This document shows positions 16,265 to 25,832 of a stretch of DNA of 64,000 nucleotides, piece by piece; the stretch's first letter is position 1, and each line of letters begins with the position of its first letter. This DNA is from Paenibacillus sinopodophylli (lineage in GTDB: Bacteria > Bacillota > Bacilli > Paenibacillales > Paenibacillaceae): positions 965,339-1,029,338 of the forward strand of contig NZ_VDBO01000001.1 in NCBI RefSeq assembly GCF_005930355.1, in the 5' to 3' direction. The translations under genes and the position numbers were made by a program. The notes under the pieces are model-generated. The model was not told the origin of the DNA. It saw only the letters and a list, made by a program, of their open reading frames with translations, and searched no databases.

Positions 16265-17164
16265 TTATTCGGTTTGATTCGCATCATTGCTAGGTGTAAC
16301 CGTAGCTCCCGACGTTGATGCATCATTTGTAATAGGCTGAAGCAAAAGTTTTTTGGATGTAGCACGATCGCCGTCCGGCACCAAAACACCATCTACCTTT
16401 ATTTCAATCAGATCGGCTCTGCCTACATTAATGTAAAGCGTGCCGTTTAGATCAAATGTTTCTGTCGTCCCATCCTCGGCATTGGCCGAGAATAACTTCT
16501 CGCCCTGATTGCTTCCAACTCGAACTTCCAACCAGCTTCTTCCACCGGTCACTTTCACTTCAACCTTATGTACCTTCCCAGCAGGACCAATATTATATTG
16601 ATCGGACTTGCCGACCTTGCTTCCAAAGACAACCGTAGTCGGTGCCTCAGTAGGAGTTGGAGTGACTGGCTCCTTAGTAGGCGTTACAGCGCTGCCGCCT
16701 TCATTCTTGACTGGTGGCTCCGATGCCTCGGTTATATTCGTACTGTTGTCCACTTGCTTAGGTCCATCCGTATCTTTATTAATCACATAGACCCAAATGA
16801 CAACAACGATAAGAATAAGGAAAGACCACATCACGACACTAAAACCAATTTTGCCTAGTCTCTCTGAGGATTGCGACTTCACCTTGCGTGGTGATCTCAC
16901 GACAAGAGGCTCAGCGATTTGCTCTACAGCTGCTGGCACCTCATGCTGATACAAACGAAGCACTTCGTCGGGATCAAGTCCAACAGCCTCTGAGTAATTT
17001 TTCACAAATGCCCGCACGTAGAATGGGCCCGGTAAAACCGTATGGTCACCACTTTCAATCGCTTCCAAATACCGTTTTCTGATTTTTGTCGTTTCTTGAA
17101 TATCATCAAGTGTTAATCCATGTTGGTCTCTCGCCTTGCGAAGTAATTCTCCCAAATCAGACAT
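16265..17164 (-). CDS. RodZ-like membrane protein with N-terminal HTH (YmfM type)
   Basis: This 299-residue protein has an XRE-like helix-turn-helix (HTH_25) at residues 1-70 (MSDLGELLRKARDQHGLTL with RYLEAIESG and LPGPFYVRAFVKNYSEAVGLD), a basic stretch, one transmembrane segment near 115 (VVMWSFLILIVVVIWVYVI), a proline/threonine linker (TPTKEPVTPTPTEAPTT) and a C-terminal DUF4115 beta domain. This is the RodZ layout: the HTH binds MreB in the cytosol and the beta domain faces the wall. In Bacillus the gene at this position is ymfM (rodZ). GAAAGGAGG precedes the ATG. Confidence 0.9.
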   Translation of the reverse strand: MSDLGELLRKARDQHGLTLDDIQETTKIRKRYLEAIESGDHTVLPGPFYVRAFVKNYSEAVGLDPDEVLRLYQHEVPAAVEQIAEPLVVRSPRKVKSQSSERLGKIGFSVVMWSFLILIVVVIWVYVINKDTDGPKQVDNSTNITEASEPPVKNEGGSAVTPTKEPVTPTPTEAPTTVVFGSKVGKSDQYNIGPAGKVHKVEVKVTGGRSWLEVRVGSNQGEKLFSANAEDGTTETFDLNGTLYINVGRADLIEIKVDGVLVPDGDRATSKKLLLQPITNDASTSGATVTPSNDANQTE

Positions 17165-17182
17165 GAGACGGCCTCCTTTCGA

Positions 17183-17959
17183 TTAGAAATCGTCTGTATA
17201 GTTAGCTGTAAAAGACTCATATGATATTTCTTCATCCGGCGTATTGCGCAATTCAACAATAATATCAAAATGGCTGTAATCGAAATTAGATTCCTTAATG
17301 AAAATATCCGGATGCTCAATCACTTTAGTTGAAGGCATCGCCATAATTTCTTGCAGCAATCCGTAATGCTTCTCATTGGAACGAATGGTGCTTACAATCC
17401 CGTCAATAATAAAAATATTGTTCGGCTGCATTTCATCCTCAGACAGCTGACTTCTCACCGTTTGGCGAAGTAAGGTCGATGAAACGAAGGTCCAGCGCTT
17501 ATTCGAACACACACTTCCGGCAATGATGGATTCCGTCTTGCCTACGCGTGGCATTCCTCTTAATCCTATAACCTGATTGCCGTCGCGTTTAAACACTTCA
17601 CCCAAGAAATCCACCAAAATACCGAGCTCATCCCGCGTAAAACGAAACGTCTTGCGATCATCTGAATCGCGCTCGATATAACGGCCATGGCGTACCGCCA
17701 ATATATCAACGATTGTAGGCGTTCTCAGTTTATTAACAGTAATATTATCAACCTTTTGAAGCATTTTCCCCAGCAATTCAATCTTCTCATCATCATCCGT
17801 TTGCAGCAACATACCCCTTGTGCGATCCTCAACGCCATTAATCGTCATAATATTGACTTCAAGCATACCGAGAAGAGAAGCGATATCACCAAGCAAACCA
17901 GGCCTATTTTTATGTATTTTGTATTCCATATACCATTGTTTTGACTCCAATTCTTTCAC
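17183..17959 (-). CDS. ymfK: DUF3388 family protein (YmfK)
   Basis: The protein begins with an ACT-like region (WYMEYKIHKNRPGLLGDIAS then NIMTINGVEDRTRGML) and continues with a P-loop-like part containing LRGMPRVGKTESIIA, which looks like a Walker A variant. The frame is open to 18175, but that extension crosses a terminator hairpin; the GTG at 17957-17959 starts VKELESKQWYMEY as in relatives, giving 258 residues. The family is conserved next to ymfJ and rodZ/ymfM in Bacillales and has no established function; the nucleotide-binding motif suggests a regulator or ATPase. Confidence 0.88.
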   Translation of the reverse strand: MKELESKQWYMEYKIHKNRPGLLGDIASLLGMLEVNIMTINGVEDRTRGMLLQTDDDEKIELLGKMLQKVDNITVNKLRTPTIVDILAVRHGRYIERDSDDRKTFRFTRDELGILVDFLGEVFKRDGNQVIGLRGMPRVGKTESIIAGSVCSNKRWTFVSSTLLRQTVRSQLSEDEMQPNNIFIIDGIVSTIRSNEKHYGLLQEIMAMPSTKVIEHPDIFIKESNFDYSHFDIIVELRNTPDEEISYESFTANYTDDF

Positions 17960-18065
17960 CGTCCTAAACCTGTTTCTTATAGAAGTATGTAAATGATGGA
18001 TATGTACGTCATGAAACATAATTCTACAATTTTCGTCACAATCCTGCAACCCAAAAAGAAACATT

Positions 18066-18094
18066 GCAGAAAAGCCTCCAGTGGGAGGCTTTCC
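18066..18094 (-). terminator. Hairpin between ymfJ and ymfK
   Basis: On the minus strand AAAGCCTCC pairs with GGAGGCTTT around a 4-base loop and is followed by TCTGCAATG, so the T-run is short. It can attenuate transcription into ymfK. Confidence 0.65.
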
Positions 18095-18141
18095 TGCTTC
18101 TGCTTCTACGTGAGGAGAATGACGACGTGGTAGAAAAACAA

Positions 18142-18393
18142 CTACGATTTTTGGACGAGCTTGACCATAAGACAAGCCAGCGTTTTGCGTTCCGCCTCAT
18201 CGCCCGCATCCCATAGCTGCTTCAATACGCGCTCTTCCTCGTTTTTCGGGTCTACCTTCTCATCGAGAAAGGTACCGATTTCGTAAGCTAGGCTTGAAAT
18301 CGTTTCTTCAGTCATTCCAATCTTTTTCGCTTGTGACACACGGTCTGCCAAAAAATGCTTCCATGTAGCAAAATTAGAAAGGACAGTTGACAT
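18142..18393 (-). CDS. ymfJ: DUF3243 family protein (YmfJ)
   Basis: A small 83-residue acidic, helical protein: MSTVLSNFATWKHFLADRV, then GMTEETISSLAYEIGTFLDEKVDPKNEEER and LMVKLVQKS. DUF3243 proteins are found beside ymfI and ymfK throughout Bacillales and have no assigned function. AGGAGG lies 9 bases before the ATG at 18393; longer in-frame readings up to 18456 lack a site and are rejected. Recognition rests on length, sequence pattern and neighbours. Confidence 0.9.
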   Translation of the reverse strand: MSTVLSNFATWKHFLADRVSQAKKIGMTEETISSLAYEIGTFLDEKVDPKNEEERVLKQLWDAGDEAERKTLACLMVKLVQKS

Positions 18394-18501
18394 TTTTCTT
18401 CGCCTCCTAAAGGTATAGAAAAGAATCATCAACAGTCTTATCATGTGTAAAAGCAACTAAGGTTATGCATCCTGCTCGTCCCAATTTGAAACGCGAAAGA
18501 C

Positions 18502-19248
18502 TTATGTATGCCAGCCGCCATTCGGGCTGATGACTTGACCTGTGATGTAGGAGGATTCAGGCAAAGCAAGAAAATAAACAAGCGAAGCAATTTCCTCTGT
18601 GGAACCAAAGCGTCCGACAGGAATTTCCTGCTGAATCGCAGCTTTCTCCTCTGCATCGAATCCATCCATCATCTCTGTTTCTACAGCACCTGGAGCCACA
18701 GCATTAACCGTAACACCTGTAGGAGCAAGTTCCTTAGCCAGTGCTTTGGTGAATGCGTTCATGCCGCCTTTCGTTGTCGAATAAAGCACCTCGCAGGACG
18801 CACCTGACATCCCCCATATCGAGGAGACATTAACGATGCGCCCATATCGCTGTGCAACCATATGCGGCATAAACAGCTGAGAGCAAAGAAACATGCCCTT
18901 GAGATTAACGGACATGACGTTATCCCACTCTTCCTCTGATACATCCATCAGCATGCCGTAATGCGATATACCGCCATTGTTGACCAATATATCTGGAAGC
19001 ATCTGATGACTCGCCAGTTTATCACGCATCCGCTCAAGCTGCTCCTTCGAACGCAAATCAGCTGAGATAGTGAGGACATTGGCTCCTAACGCCATACAGG
19101 TTCTTGCTGTTTCATTAGCGGTCTCATGAGACTGCAAATAATGAATGACAATATTGACTCCTTCTGCCGCGAATCGCTTCGCAATGGCAGCTCCAATCCC
19201 GCGGCTTCCCCCAGTTATCAATACTGTCATTTGCTGGAGCGTCTTCAT
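18502..19248 (-). CDS. ymfI: Short-chain dehydrogenase/reductase (YmfI, FabG-like)
   Basis: This 248-residue SDR protein has a classical Rossmann fold: TGGSRGIGAAIAKRFA (residues 12-27) binds NAD(P)H, NNGGISHYG is the NNAG motif, and catalytic SSIW...YSTTKGG gives Ser, Tyr and Lys of the YxxxK site. The end YITGQVISPNGGWHT matches the FabG pattern. It is probably a 3-oxoacyl-ACP-like or other ketoreductase; substrate is unknown. Its ATG overlaps the ymfH stop (ATGA), so translation is coupled, which is typical of this locus in Bacillus. Confidence 0.92.
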   Translation of the reverse strand: MKTLQQMTVLITGGSRGIGAAIAKRFAAEGVNIVIHYLQSHETANETARTCMALGANVLTISADLRSKEQLERMRDKLASHQMLPDILVNNGGISHYGMLMDVSEEEWDNVMSVNLKGMFLCSQLFMPHMVAQRYGRIVNVSSIWGMSGASCEVLYSTTKGGMNAFTKALAKELAPTGVTVNAVAPGAVETEMMDGFDAEEKAAIQQEIPVGRFGSTEEIASLVYFLALPESSYITGQVISPNGGWHT

Positions 19249-20534
19249 TGGGCAGGCTGTTCCACAATAGATACGGCCAATTGATCGAAGTCGAAATGTG
19301 CACGAAGACGATCATTCACATCCGCAAGCGTAGTTTTCTCATAAAATGCCAGTACGTCGAACATATCGCTGTCACGGAACCGGTATCTCGTAAATTCACC
19401 GGCGATTGCTTCTGGGGAATTGAGCATCCGCAAATATCCGCCGATTTTCTTTCGTTTGGCTCTCTCAAAAGCCGTTGGCTCAATGCCGTTCTCTAATGCT
19501 GCTTCTACTGCTGTACGGAACTGCTCAACAAGTTCATCCGGGCTGCGCGTGTCTCCACCGATTACAGAGAATGCATAACCTGTACTTGAATTGAATTCAT
19601 GTCCGAATGAATCTGAAATAAGATCACTCTCATACAGCTGTTGATACAGCTTCGAACTAGGACCGATCAGCGCCTCCAGCATCAGCTTGGTCGTAACCTC
19701 AAGGCGAAGAAGCTCCTCTCCGTTCAAACCTGTTTGCTTTTCTTTGAAACCGAGCATGCATTTGGGCAATGACACTGGAAGTTCCGTTACTTTGCGGGTA
19801 ATTTTGACCGATTGCGGCTCATCATCGAAGTAGCGAGAAATCGCTCCCTGCTTCTCGAATTTTTTCGCTCTTTGATTGTCCCGCACTAACTGAAACACTT
19901 CCTCCGCCTTCACGCCGCCAACCACAAACAGAAGCATGTTGGATGGATGGTAGAAGGTTTCATAGCATTGATACAGCATTTCCTTATCAATCTGCCTTAT
20001 CGAGTCTACCGTGCCGGCAATGTCGATATGAACAGGATGCTTGTGGTACAAGGCATCGATCAACCCGAAATACACTCTCCAATCGGGATTGTCGCGGTAC
20101 ATATTGATTTCTTGTTCAATAATTCCTTTTTCCTTTTCTACATTCGTGTCGGTGAAATAAGGATTCTGTACAAAGTTGATCAACGTCTCCAAATTGGCAT
20201 GGATTTGCTCTGTCGCTGAGAACAAATATACCGTCCGATCAAAACTTGTGAACGCGTTAGCGGAAGCTCCTTGGGATGCAAAAACCGCGAAAATGTCGCC
20301 AGTCGGCTCTTCGAACATTTTGTGCTCCAAAAAGTGTGCAATGCCATCCGGCACTTTCACTGGCGATTGATCGCCAACTGCGAAATGATTATCGACAGAA
20401 CCATATTTCGTTGAGAATGTCGCATACGTTTTATTGAAGCCCTCTTTGGGCATAACGATGACCTCAAGTCCGTTCTCAAGCACCTCGCGATATAGCGTTT
20501 CCTGGACGTTAGGATAGTTAAGGGTTTGCATCAT
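19245..20534 (-). CDS. ymfH: M16 family metallopeptidase YmfH (catalytic partner)
   Basis: This 429-residue insulinase-type protease carries the inverted zinc motif HFLEHKMFEE (HxxEH) near residue 67, followed by the downstream glutamate region in EKGIIEQEINMYRDNPDWR. The gene upstream, ymfF, encodes the same fold without the zinc motif, so the two probably form a heterodimer like other M16B pairs, with YmfH as the active half. In Bacillus this pair is linked to processing of peptides. The start overlaps the ymfF stop by one base (TAATG). Confidence 0.92.
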   Translation of the reverse strand: MMQTLNYPNVQETLYREVLENGLEVIVMPKEGFNKTYATFSTKYGSVDNHFAVGDQSPVKVPDGIAHFLEHKMFEEPTGDIFAVFASQGASANAFTSFDRTVYLFSATEQIHANLETLINFVQNPYFTDTNVEKEKGIIEQEINMYRDNPDWRVYFGLIDALYHKHPVHIDIAGTVDSIRQIDKEMLYQCYETFYHPSNMLLFVVGGVKAEEVFQLVRDNQRAKKFEKQGAISRYFDDEPQSVKITRKVTELPVSLPKCMLGFKEKQTGLNGEELLRLEVTTKLMLEALIGPSSKLYQQLYESDLISDSFGHEFNSSTGYAFSVIGGDTRSPDELVEQFRTAVEAALENGIEPTAFERAKRKKIGGYLRMLNSPEAIAGEFTRYRFRDSDMFDVLAFYEKTTLADVNDRLRAHFDFDQLAVSIVEQPAQ

Positions 20535-21808
20535 TATGCCTCCTTCCGGTCACGCAAAAAGTAAATCGTATCTAGCTGAACCCGCTCAGCCACCTTCACA
20601 ATATCAGCTGGTGTTACAGCCTGTACCTGCGCTAGCAGCTGCTCCGCACTTCTATGCTTGCCTGTAAGTACGCCATTGAAATCATAAGCAATCATCTCAT
20701 AGGCTGAATCCTGCAGCTCACGAAGGTGATTGGATATCATCGCTTTCGTCTGGTTTAGCTCCAGTTCCGACAGATTACCTTCGCGCATGCTCTGTAACTG
20801 CTCTTTGATGATCGCTACAGCTCGATCGTAGTTATCAAACTCGATACCTGATTGTATTGTGCAAAGCCCTTTATGACCGTCTAGACGCGATGCTGCGTAA
20901 TAAGCCAGGCTTTCCTTCTCCCTCACATTAAGAAACAGCTTCGAGTGCGGGTAACCTCCCAATATGCCGTTATACAATAAAGCCGCAGGGTATTCGTCAT
21001 CTACATAGCCAACACCTGTACGAAGACCTAAATTCAGCTTACCTTGGCTAACCTCCATACGCTCCGTTACGTGCTTCACCTTTGTTACAGAATGCTGAAC
21101 GTTTGGTGTTGCATACGTGGACGGCGTTCCTTCCTTGAGCTTGAATGCCTGCGTTACAAGCTCCGTTACTTCTGCAAGCGTTGTATCGCCGACAACATAC
21201 AGATCAAGCGCAGCTTGATCCAGCCATTGCTCATACTGCTCGTATAGTGTCGATGGTGTAATGGAATCAATCTCAGCAAGCTTGCCGAGTGGATGCAGTC
21301 GGTATGGCTCATCCGCACACATTTCTTCAAGGCAGCGCTCGGCAGCGTAGCGAATTTTATCATTCACAATAGCTTCTAAGCGTTTTTTTAACGTTGTTTT
21401 CTCAGCATCTACATATTTGGAGTTAAAAGCGTTCTTATCAAGCAAAGGATCTGTCACGACATCCCCTAGAAATTGCAGCGATTCGGCTAGCAGAGGTGTG
21501 CTCGAAGAGACAAAATCGTCATTAATAACATCCATGCGGAATTGGACGATTTGGGCATCGCCTCTTTTATATACATCAAATCCGAAACCCGCTCCATATA
21601 AATCGTCAAGCTTCTCACGAAAGCTAATGGTTTCAGGCAAATTAGCTGTGCCTCGTCTCAGTACAAACGGAATGAGAGCAACCGGCGTTACCGTTGCTTC
21701 GTCAAGTGTAAGTCCAGCAAATAAGGAAATCGCAAACGTTTTGAATCGTTTCGTAGGCAGTACATGCAGACGAATGCGCTGCAACTGCCCTCTTTCAAAT
21801 GTGGACAC
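20534..21808 (-). CDS. ymfF: M16 family peptidase homologue YmfF (non-catalytic partner)
   Basis: This 424-residue protein has the M16 fold (FKTFAISLFAGLTL, LDDLYGAGFGFDV, LGGYPHSKLFLNVREKESLAYYAASR), but at the place of HxxEH the sequence is RGTANLPETISFREKLD, so no zinc site is seen. It is the usual inactive half of an M16B pair with YmfH. The frame is open to a GTG at 21826, but AAAGGAG lies 8 bases before the GTG at 21806-21808, which is preferred. It is the first gene of the ymfF-ymfH-ymfI-ymfJ-ymfK-rodZ-yajQ row. Confidence 0.92.
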   Translation of the reverse strand: MSTFERGQLQRIRLHVLPTKRFKTFAISLFAGLTLDEATVTPVALIPFVLRRGTANLPETISFREKLDDLYGAGFGFDVYKRGDAQIVQFRMDVINDDFVSSSTPLLAESLQFLGDVVTDPLLDKNAFNSKYVDAEKTTLKKRLEAIVNDKIRYAAERCLEEMCADEPYRLHPLGKLAEIDSITPSTLYEQYEQWLDQAALDLYVVGDTTLAEVTELVTQAFKLKEGTPSTYATPNVQHSVTKVKHVTERMEVSQGKLNLGLRTGVGYVDDEYPAALLYNGILGGYPHSKLFLNVREKESLAYYAASRLDGHKGLCTIQSGIEFDNYDRAVAIIKEQLQSMREGNLSELELNQTKAMISNHLRELQDSAYEMIAYDFNGVLTGKHRSAEQLLAQVQAVTPADIVKVAERVQLDTIYFLRDRKEA

Positions 21809-21892
21809 TCGGTTTGCTCCTTTCACTCGCGCGTTATAGAGTAAATCTATTCCATTAAACCAATCACTATACCCATTCTAACCTATAGGAAA

Positions 21893-21936
21893 TGGAAGAA
21901 GCAACCACTGCTGCACATGGCAGTAACGGCTGCTTC
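21893..21936 (-). terminator. Rho-independent terminator after sleB
   Basis: On the minus strand GAAGCAGCC pairs with GGTTGCTTC, with an inner ACTGCCA/GCAGT hairpin, followed by TTCCATTTCC. It separates sleB from ymfF. Confidence 0.65.
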
Positions 21937-21956
21937 CTCTCGCACACGTCCTATAG

Positions 21957-22742
21957 TTACATACAAAAAATATGTTTCCCGATTGTCTTGATTTGTGTCC
22001 TCGTCCATATCCACTTCGACGTTGCCGTATCCGGGTTAAAGTAATAAATACAGCCGCCTGTCGGGTCCCAGCCATTGATTGCATCTTCAACGGCCTCCCT
22101 TGCTTTCGCATTCGGGGTAAGCCATATTTGTCCGTCAGCAACCGCAGTGAATGCACCAGGCTGGAATATTACGCCGTATATCGTATTCGGAAAGCTTTGT
22201 GATTTCAGGCGGTTAATGATTACGGCAGCGACAGCCACCTGGCCTTCATACGGCTCACCGCGTGATTCACCATAAACGGCATTTGCCATCATTTGCAGGT
22301 CATTCTCCGTCAAGCCTAATCGGTTGGATTTGGCAATTGTCGAATCTTTGTCCACAGAGCTTGCCGTTTCCTTGCCGCTTCCTCCGGAGTTTGCAGCCGG
22401 CGGTGCTGCTGCGGTAGGCTTCCAGCTTTTTGTAGCTTCCCAAAGCTTCAGTTTCGTTTTGGCACCGACAACACCGTCAGATTTAAGACCAAACTTCCAT
22501 TGAAACCAAGTCACTGCATTTTTCGTGCTAGCACCGAATTTCCCGTCTATCTCGCCTTTGAAATATCCGAGGTGCTTCAAGCGACCTTGAAGCTCGTTAA
22601 CGTCCGCTCCAGAGGTACCTACGGTTAAGGTAGCGTTGCTAAACGTCTCCGTTGCCTTCTCTCGATCTCCGTGCAGAAGCGTGAAAGAGCCAAACAACAA
22701 CAGCAGGATTATCGAGGTTGCCAGAATTAAACGATTTCTCAT
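21957..22742 (-). CDS. sleB: Spore cortex-lytic enzyme SleB-type cell wall hydrolase
   Basis: SleB is a lytic transglycosylase that degrades spore cortex muramic-lactam peptidoglycan during germination. The 261-residue protein has an N-terminal signal or anchor segment (LILATSIILLLLFGSFTLL), a peptidoglycan-binding_1 domain (LQGRLKHLGYFKGEIDGKFG with GLKSDGVVG), a proline/alanine/serine linker, and the hydrolase_2 domain with MANAVYGESRGEPYEGQVAVA, which holds the catalytic glutamate, and NPDTATSKWIWTR. It is somewhat shorter than B. subtilis SleB (about 305). No ypeB follows; ymfF comes next. The sigma-G-type promoter at 22800-22830 supports forespore expression and the SleB call over a vegetative hydrolase such as CwlJ. 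Confidence 0.9.
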   Translation of the reverse strand: MRNRLILATSIILLLLFGSFTLLHGDREKATETFSNATLTVGTSGADVNELQGRLKHLGYFKGEIDGKFGASTKNAVTWFQWKFGLKSDGVVGAKTKLKLWEATKSWKPTAAAPPAANSGGSGKETASSVDKDSTIAKSNRLGLTENDLQMMANAVYGESRGEPYEGQVAVAAVIINRLKSQSFPNTIYGVIFQPGAFTAVADGQIWLTPNAKAREAVEDAINGWDPTGGCIYYFNPDTATSKWIWTRTQIKTIGKHIFCM

Positions 22743-22799
22743 GGTGGGATCTGCCTTTCTCTTGCAAGTTAGTTCGCTTCAGGTAGCGTTACCTAACTT

Positions 22800-22830
22800 T
22801 AGTATGAGAAATTCAATCCGCTTCTATGCA
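22800..22830 (-). promoter_or_regulatory. Sigma-G-type forespore promoter of sleB
   Basis: On the minus strand TGCATA (22825-22830), an 18-bp spacer and CATACTA (22800-22806) match the sigma-G pattern (GHATR, N17-18, CATNHTA), with a perfect -10. Spacing to the sleB start codon is about 58 bases. Confidence 0.75.
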
Positions 22831-22860
22831 CATTATTCCGTCTTCGCCAAATAACAGTGA

Positions 22861-25539
22861 CTAAGAGCTAACTTTTCCAGCTTGGAACTGATCCATCGTA
22901 ATCAATACTTCCCGCGGCTTACTGCCTTCGTAAGGTCCGACGATTGACCGGGCTTCCATCTGATCGATTAATCTTGCCGCCCTCGTATATCCGATCCGCA
23001 TTCGGCGCTGTAATAGGGAAACGGAGGCTTGCTTCGCTTCAATAATAATTTGTACCGCTTGATCGTAAAGCTCATCCAGCATCTCATTGCCTTCTGTCGA
23101 ATCCTCCTCAACCTCCGGTACAAGATCTTCTTTATATTCTGCTTCTGCTTGGCCCCGTGCGTAGTTGACCAGCGTCTCAACTTCCTGATCGGATAAGAAT
23201 GCACCCTGCACCCTTATCGGCTTGGACATGCCCACCGGTAAAAACAGCATATCTCCACGGCCGAGAAGTTTCTCGGCACCAACCATATCTAGAATCGTAC
23301 GGGAATCCACTTGAGAGGACACCCCGAACGCAATTCTTGACGGAATATTTGCCTTAATGACACCCGTAATAACATCAACAGACGGCCGCTGCGTTGCAAT
23401 AATGAGATGAATGCCTGCAGCACGTGCCATTTGTGCAAGCCGAGCAATCGAATCCTCAACGTCATTGGCGGCAACCATCATCAAGTCGGCAAGCTCGTCC
23501 ACAATAACGACGATATAAGGCAGTACGGCTGCCGGATTATCGGCCATTAAAGTATTATAGCCTTCAATATTCCGCGTTGCAGATTTCGAGAAGAGCTCAT
23601 AGCGGCTCTCCATCTCTACAACGATTTTTTTGAGTGCGAGCGACGCTCTCTTCGGATTAGTCACAACAGGAGCCAGCAAATGTGGAATGCCGTTGTAGAC
23701 GTTCAGCTCAACCATTTTGGGATCGATCATCAGAAATTTCACTTCGTCCGGAGCAGCCTTATACAGAATGCTCGTAATAATGCCGTTGATGCAGACGGAT
23801 TTACCCGATCCAGTAGCACCTGCTACTAGCAAATGTGGCATTTTAGCCAAATTTCCGACGATCGTCTGACCAGATATATCGCGACCGAATGCGATGGACA
23901 GCTTGGATGCGGCATTCTGGAACGTAGCCGTCTCCATAACCTCGCGCATCGTTACGACTGATACTTCCATATTCGGTACTTCTATACCAATCGCAGATTT
24001 GCCTGGGATCGGCGCTTCCATTCGAATATCCTTCGCCGCGAGAGCTAAGGCAATATCATCCGTTAACCCAACAATACGGCTTACTTTTACACCTGTAGCT
24101 GGCTGGACCTCATATCTGGTGACAGCAGGGCCTCTTACTACATCAAGAACCTTCGCGCGTACGCCAAAGCTCTCCAAAGTCGCCTCTAGTTTTCTGCGAG
24201 AGTCATACATATCAGTTGCGTCTGCGTTCTTGCTCATCAGGTTTGGTTTATTAAGCAAAGAAAACGGTGGGAGCAAATAAGGCTTAACTGCTGGCTCTTC
24301 CATTTCCGATATTGGGCGCTTGGGTACGGAAGGTACAACGTTTTCCTCCACCACGAGAGCTTCAGAATTTGTCAGAACATCATTTGGTTGTAATTCCAGA
24401 GAAGCGAGATCGTCAACATGATCTTCCCCCACATCATTCGAATGATCCGAATGCAGCTCCGAGTCGTCTTGTACGGGCAGTTGCTCAGCGTCTGGCCAAG
24501 AAGCCTGAGACTCCGTTAAAGGTATTTCAGGAGTAGTCCCATACCCTTCCTCTGTATTGACCCAAGACTCATTCTGATTGTTCACAAGCCCGTCCTGGAT
24601 GTTCTCCGTAAGCGAGTCTGTCCCAGACTTCTCCCATGGCTGATCGATTTCATTATGCCATGCAGGCTTATTGCCTGTTAGAGGATCCGTGCCGCCATTC
24701 GGTTCAAATACCCACTCATCATGACTCTCTGCTTGTCCTTCTGATTGCTCGTCCGTATGATTCTGTCTCCAGGAGAAAAACAAAGATCTTCTTTTCTTAG
24801 GTGGTGCTGCTATGTAACCTTCGTGATCATCATCAATCGTATCATCGTCATCGAAATCTCCAGCTCCTGTACTCGCACCTGCAGAAGCAGTTGCCCGCAC
24901 AGCGGCTCTCTTTGCCCATTTGGCCGCCAGCAGCTTAAACATGCGTGTCCCTCGTGTAGTCACGATTCTGCCTAGCTCAACATACGACTTACCTGTCATA
25001 AGCATTACCGAGATAGCAAACATGACGAACATAATAAGCTTCGCGCCATAATAGCCAAATAACGAGAAAAACAATGAATATTGAATAGCGCCTACATATC
25101 CTCCGCTTATTTCCTTATCACGAATGGGCAGATCGTTCTCCGCAGGCACGCTGATTAACGATAATTGCAAATCACTGCTTAGCTGCCGGAAAATCGAAGT
25201 GCCTGTAAGATCGACACTAGGACTTAATTTCTGCTCGATTTCCGAGATAGAACTCATAAGTGTAAAGGCGAGCACTAATATGAATAGTCCTGTACGTTTG
25301 TTCGTCCAGCCCCTTGGCCAAGCCCGCTTAATCATGACAGTCAGTCCGACTACAATGCCAATTAATGCGAGTACGAAATAAAACTTGCCGAGCACAAGTC
25401 CAAATAGCTTGGATAACGAGCGCCCGACTGCCGCTTCCCCTGATAGTGCAATGATTGAAATGGTAATTAACAAAATGCCATATACTTCGTATTTTAAGTT
25501 AGAGCCAATGGTTTTTTTTCTTCTCTTTTTCTTTGCCAA
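22861..25539 (-). CDS. spoIIIE: DNA translocase FtsK/SpoIIIE
   Basis: SpoIIIE is the septal ATP-driven DNA pump that moves the chromosome into the forespore. The 892-residue form begins at the TTG 25537-25539 (AKKKRRKKT), preceded by AGAGGTGA; the frame is open to 25683 but that stretch lacks family resemblance. Four transmembrane segments lie at about 21-38, 50-70, 84-100 and 155-182. An acidic linker of about 200 residues (225-440) is followed by the FtsK alpha domain ([10 protein letters not shown]), Walker A GATGSGKS at 574-581, Walker [14 protein letters not shown] and the C-terminal gamma winged-helix domain ([21 protein letters not shown]) that reads polarity sequences. It follows ylzJ as in Bacillus. 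Confidence 0.95.
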   Translation of the reverse strand: MAKKKRRKKTIGSNLKYEVYGILLITISIIALSGEAAVGRSLSKLFGLVLGKFYFVLALIGIVVGLTVMIKRAWPRGWTNKRTGLFILVLAFTLMSSISEIEQKLSPSVDLTGTSIFRQLSSDLQLSLISVPAENDLPIRDKEISGGYVGAIQYSLFFSLFGYYGAKLIMFVMFAISVMLMTGKSYVELGRIVTTRGTRMFKLLAAKWAKRAAVRATASAGASTGAGDFDDDDTIDDDHEGYIAAPPKKRRSLFFSWRQNHTDEQSEGQAESHDEWVFEPNGGTDPLTGNKPAWHNEIDQPWEKSGTDSLTENIQDGLVNNQNESWVNTEEGYGTTPEIPLTESQASWPDAEQLPVQDDSELHSDHSNDVGEDHVDDLASLELQPNDVLTNSEALVVEENVVPSVPKRPISEMEEPAVKPYLLPPFSLLNKPNLMSKNADATDMYDSRRKLEATLESFGVRAKVLDVVRGPAVTRYEVQPATGVKVSRIVGLTDDIALALAAKDIRMEAPIPGKSAIGIEVPNMEVSVVTMREVMETATFQNAASKLSIAFGRDISGQTIVGNLAKMPHLLVAGATGSGKSVCINGIITSILYKAAPDEVKFLMIDPKMVELNVYNGIPHLLAPVVTNPKRASLALKKIVVEMESRYELFSKSATRNIEGYNTLMADNPAAVLPYIVVIVDELADLMMVAANDVEDSIARLAQMARAAGIHLIIATQRPSVDVITGVIKANIPSRIAFGVSSQVDSRTILDMVGAEKLLGRGDMLFLPVGMSKPIRVQGAFLSDQEVETLVNYARGQAEAEYKEDLVPEVEEDSTEGNEMLDELYDQAVQIIIEAKQASVSLLQRRMRIGYTRAARLIDQMEARSIVGPYEGSKPREVLITMDQFQAGKVSS

Positions 25540-25619
25540 ATCCGTCACCTCTGGTAAAAGATTATACCATAGGTGGACAAATGTGCCTATGAGACATTCG
25601 TACGAACATCCGTTTGGAT

Positions 25620-25832
25620 TTAATGATACTGCACGATCGTACCTGGCGTAAATTTCGGATTCAAGTAGTCGTCCAAGCCGCACTCCAACAACCGAACAAT
25701 TTTCCCCATTCCCGGTGCAATCGGTATGACCTGCATCTTAACACCGCTTGACCAAACCTCCTGCATGCTCTCCCTATCATCATGGAAGCCCTCTAATACA
25801 ACCTCAAGCGGCATATTCGTATAAATTGTCAT
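25620..25832 (-). CDS. ylzJ: YlzJ-like protein
   Basis: A 70-residue protein of the YlzJ family ([16 protein letters not shown], later [19 protein letters not shown] and a final PGTIVQYH). Members are always found between the ClpP-like tepA and spoIIIE in spore formers and have no assigned function. Its ATG overlaps the tepA stop (ATGA), so the two are translated together. No signal peptide or membrane segment is seen. Confidence 0.88.
   Translation of the reverse strand: MTIYTNMPLEVVLEGFHDDRESMQEVWSSGVKMQVIPIAPGMGKIVRLLECGLDDYLNPKFTPGTIVQYH

Noticed and set aside
17960..18175. N-terminal extension of ymfK
   Set aside because: It runs across the ymfJ terminator hairpin and is not conserved; the GTG at 17959 is the family start.
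25540..25683. N-terminal extension of spoIIIE
   Set aside because: Open in frame but without family likeness; the TTG at 25539 has a good site and the usual lysine-rich start.
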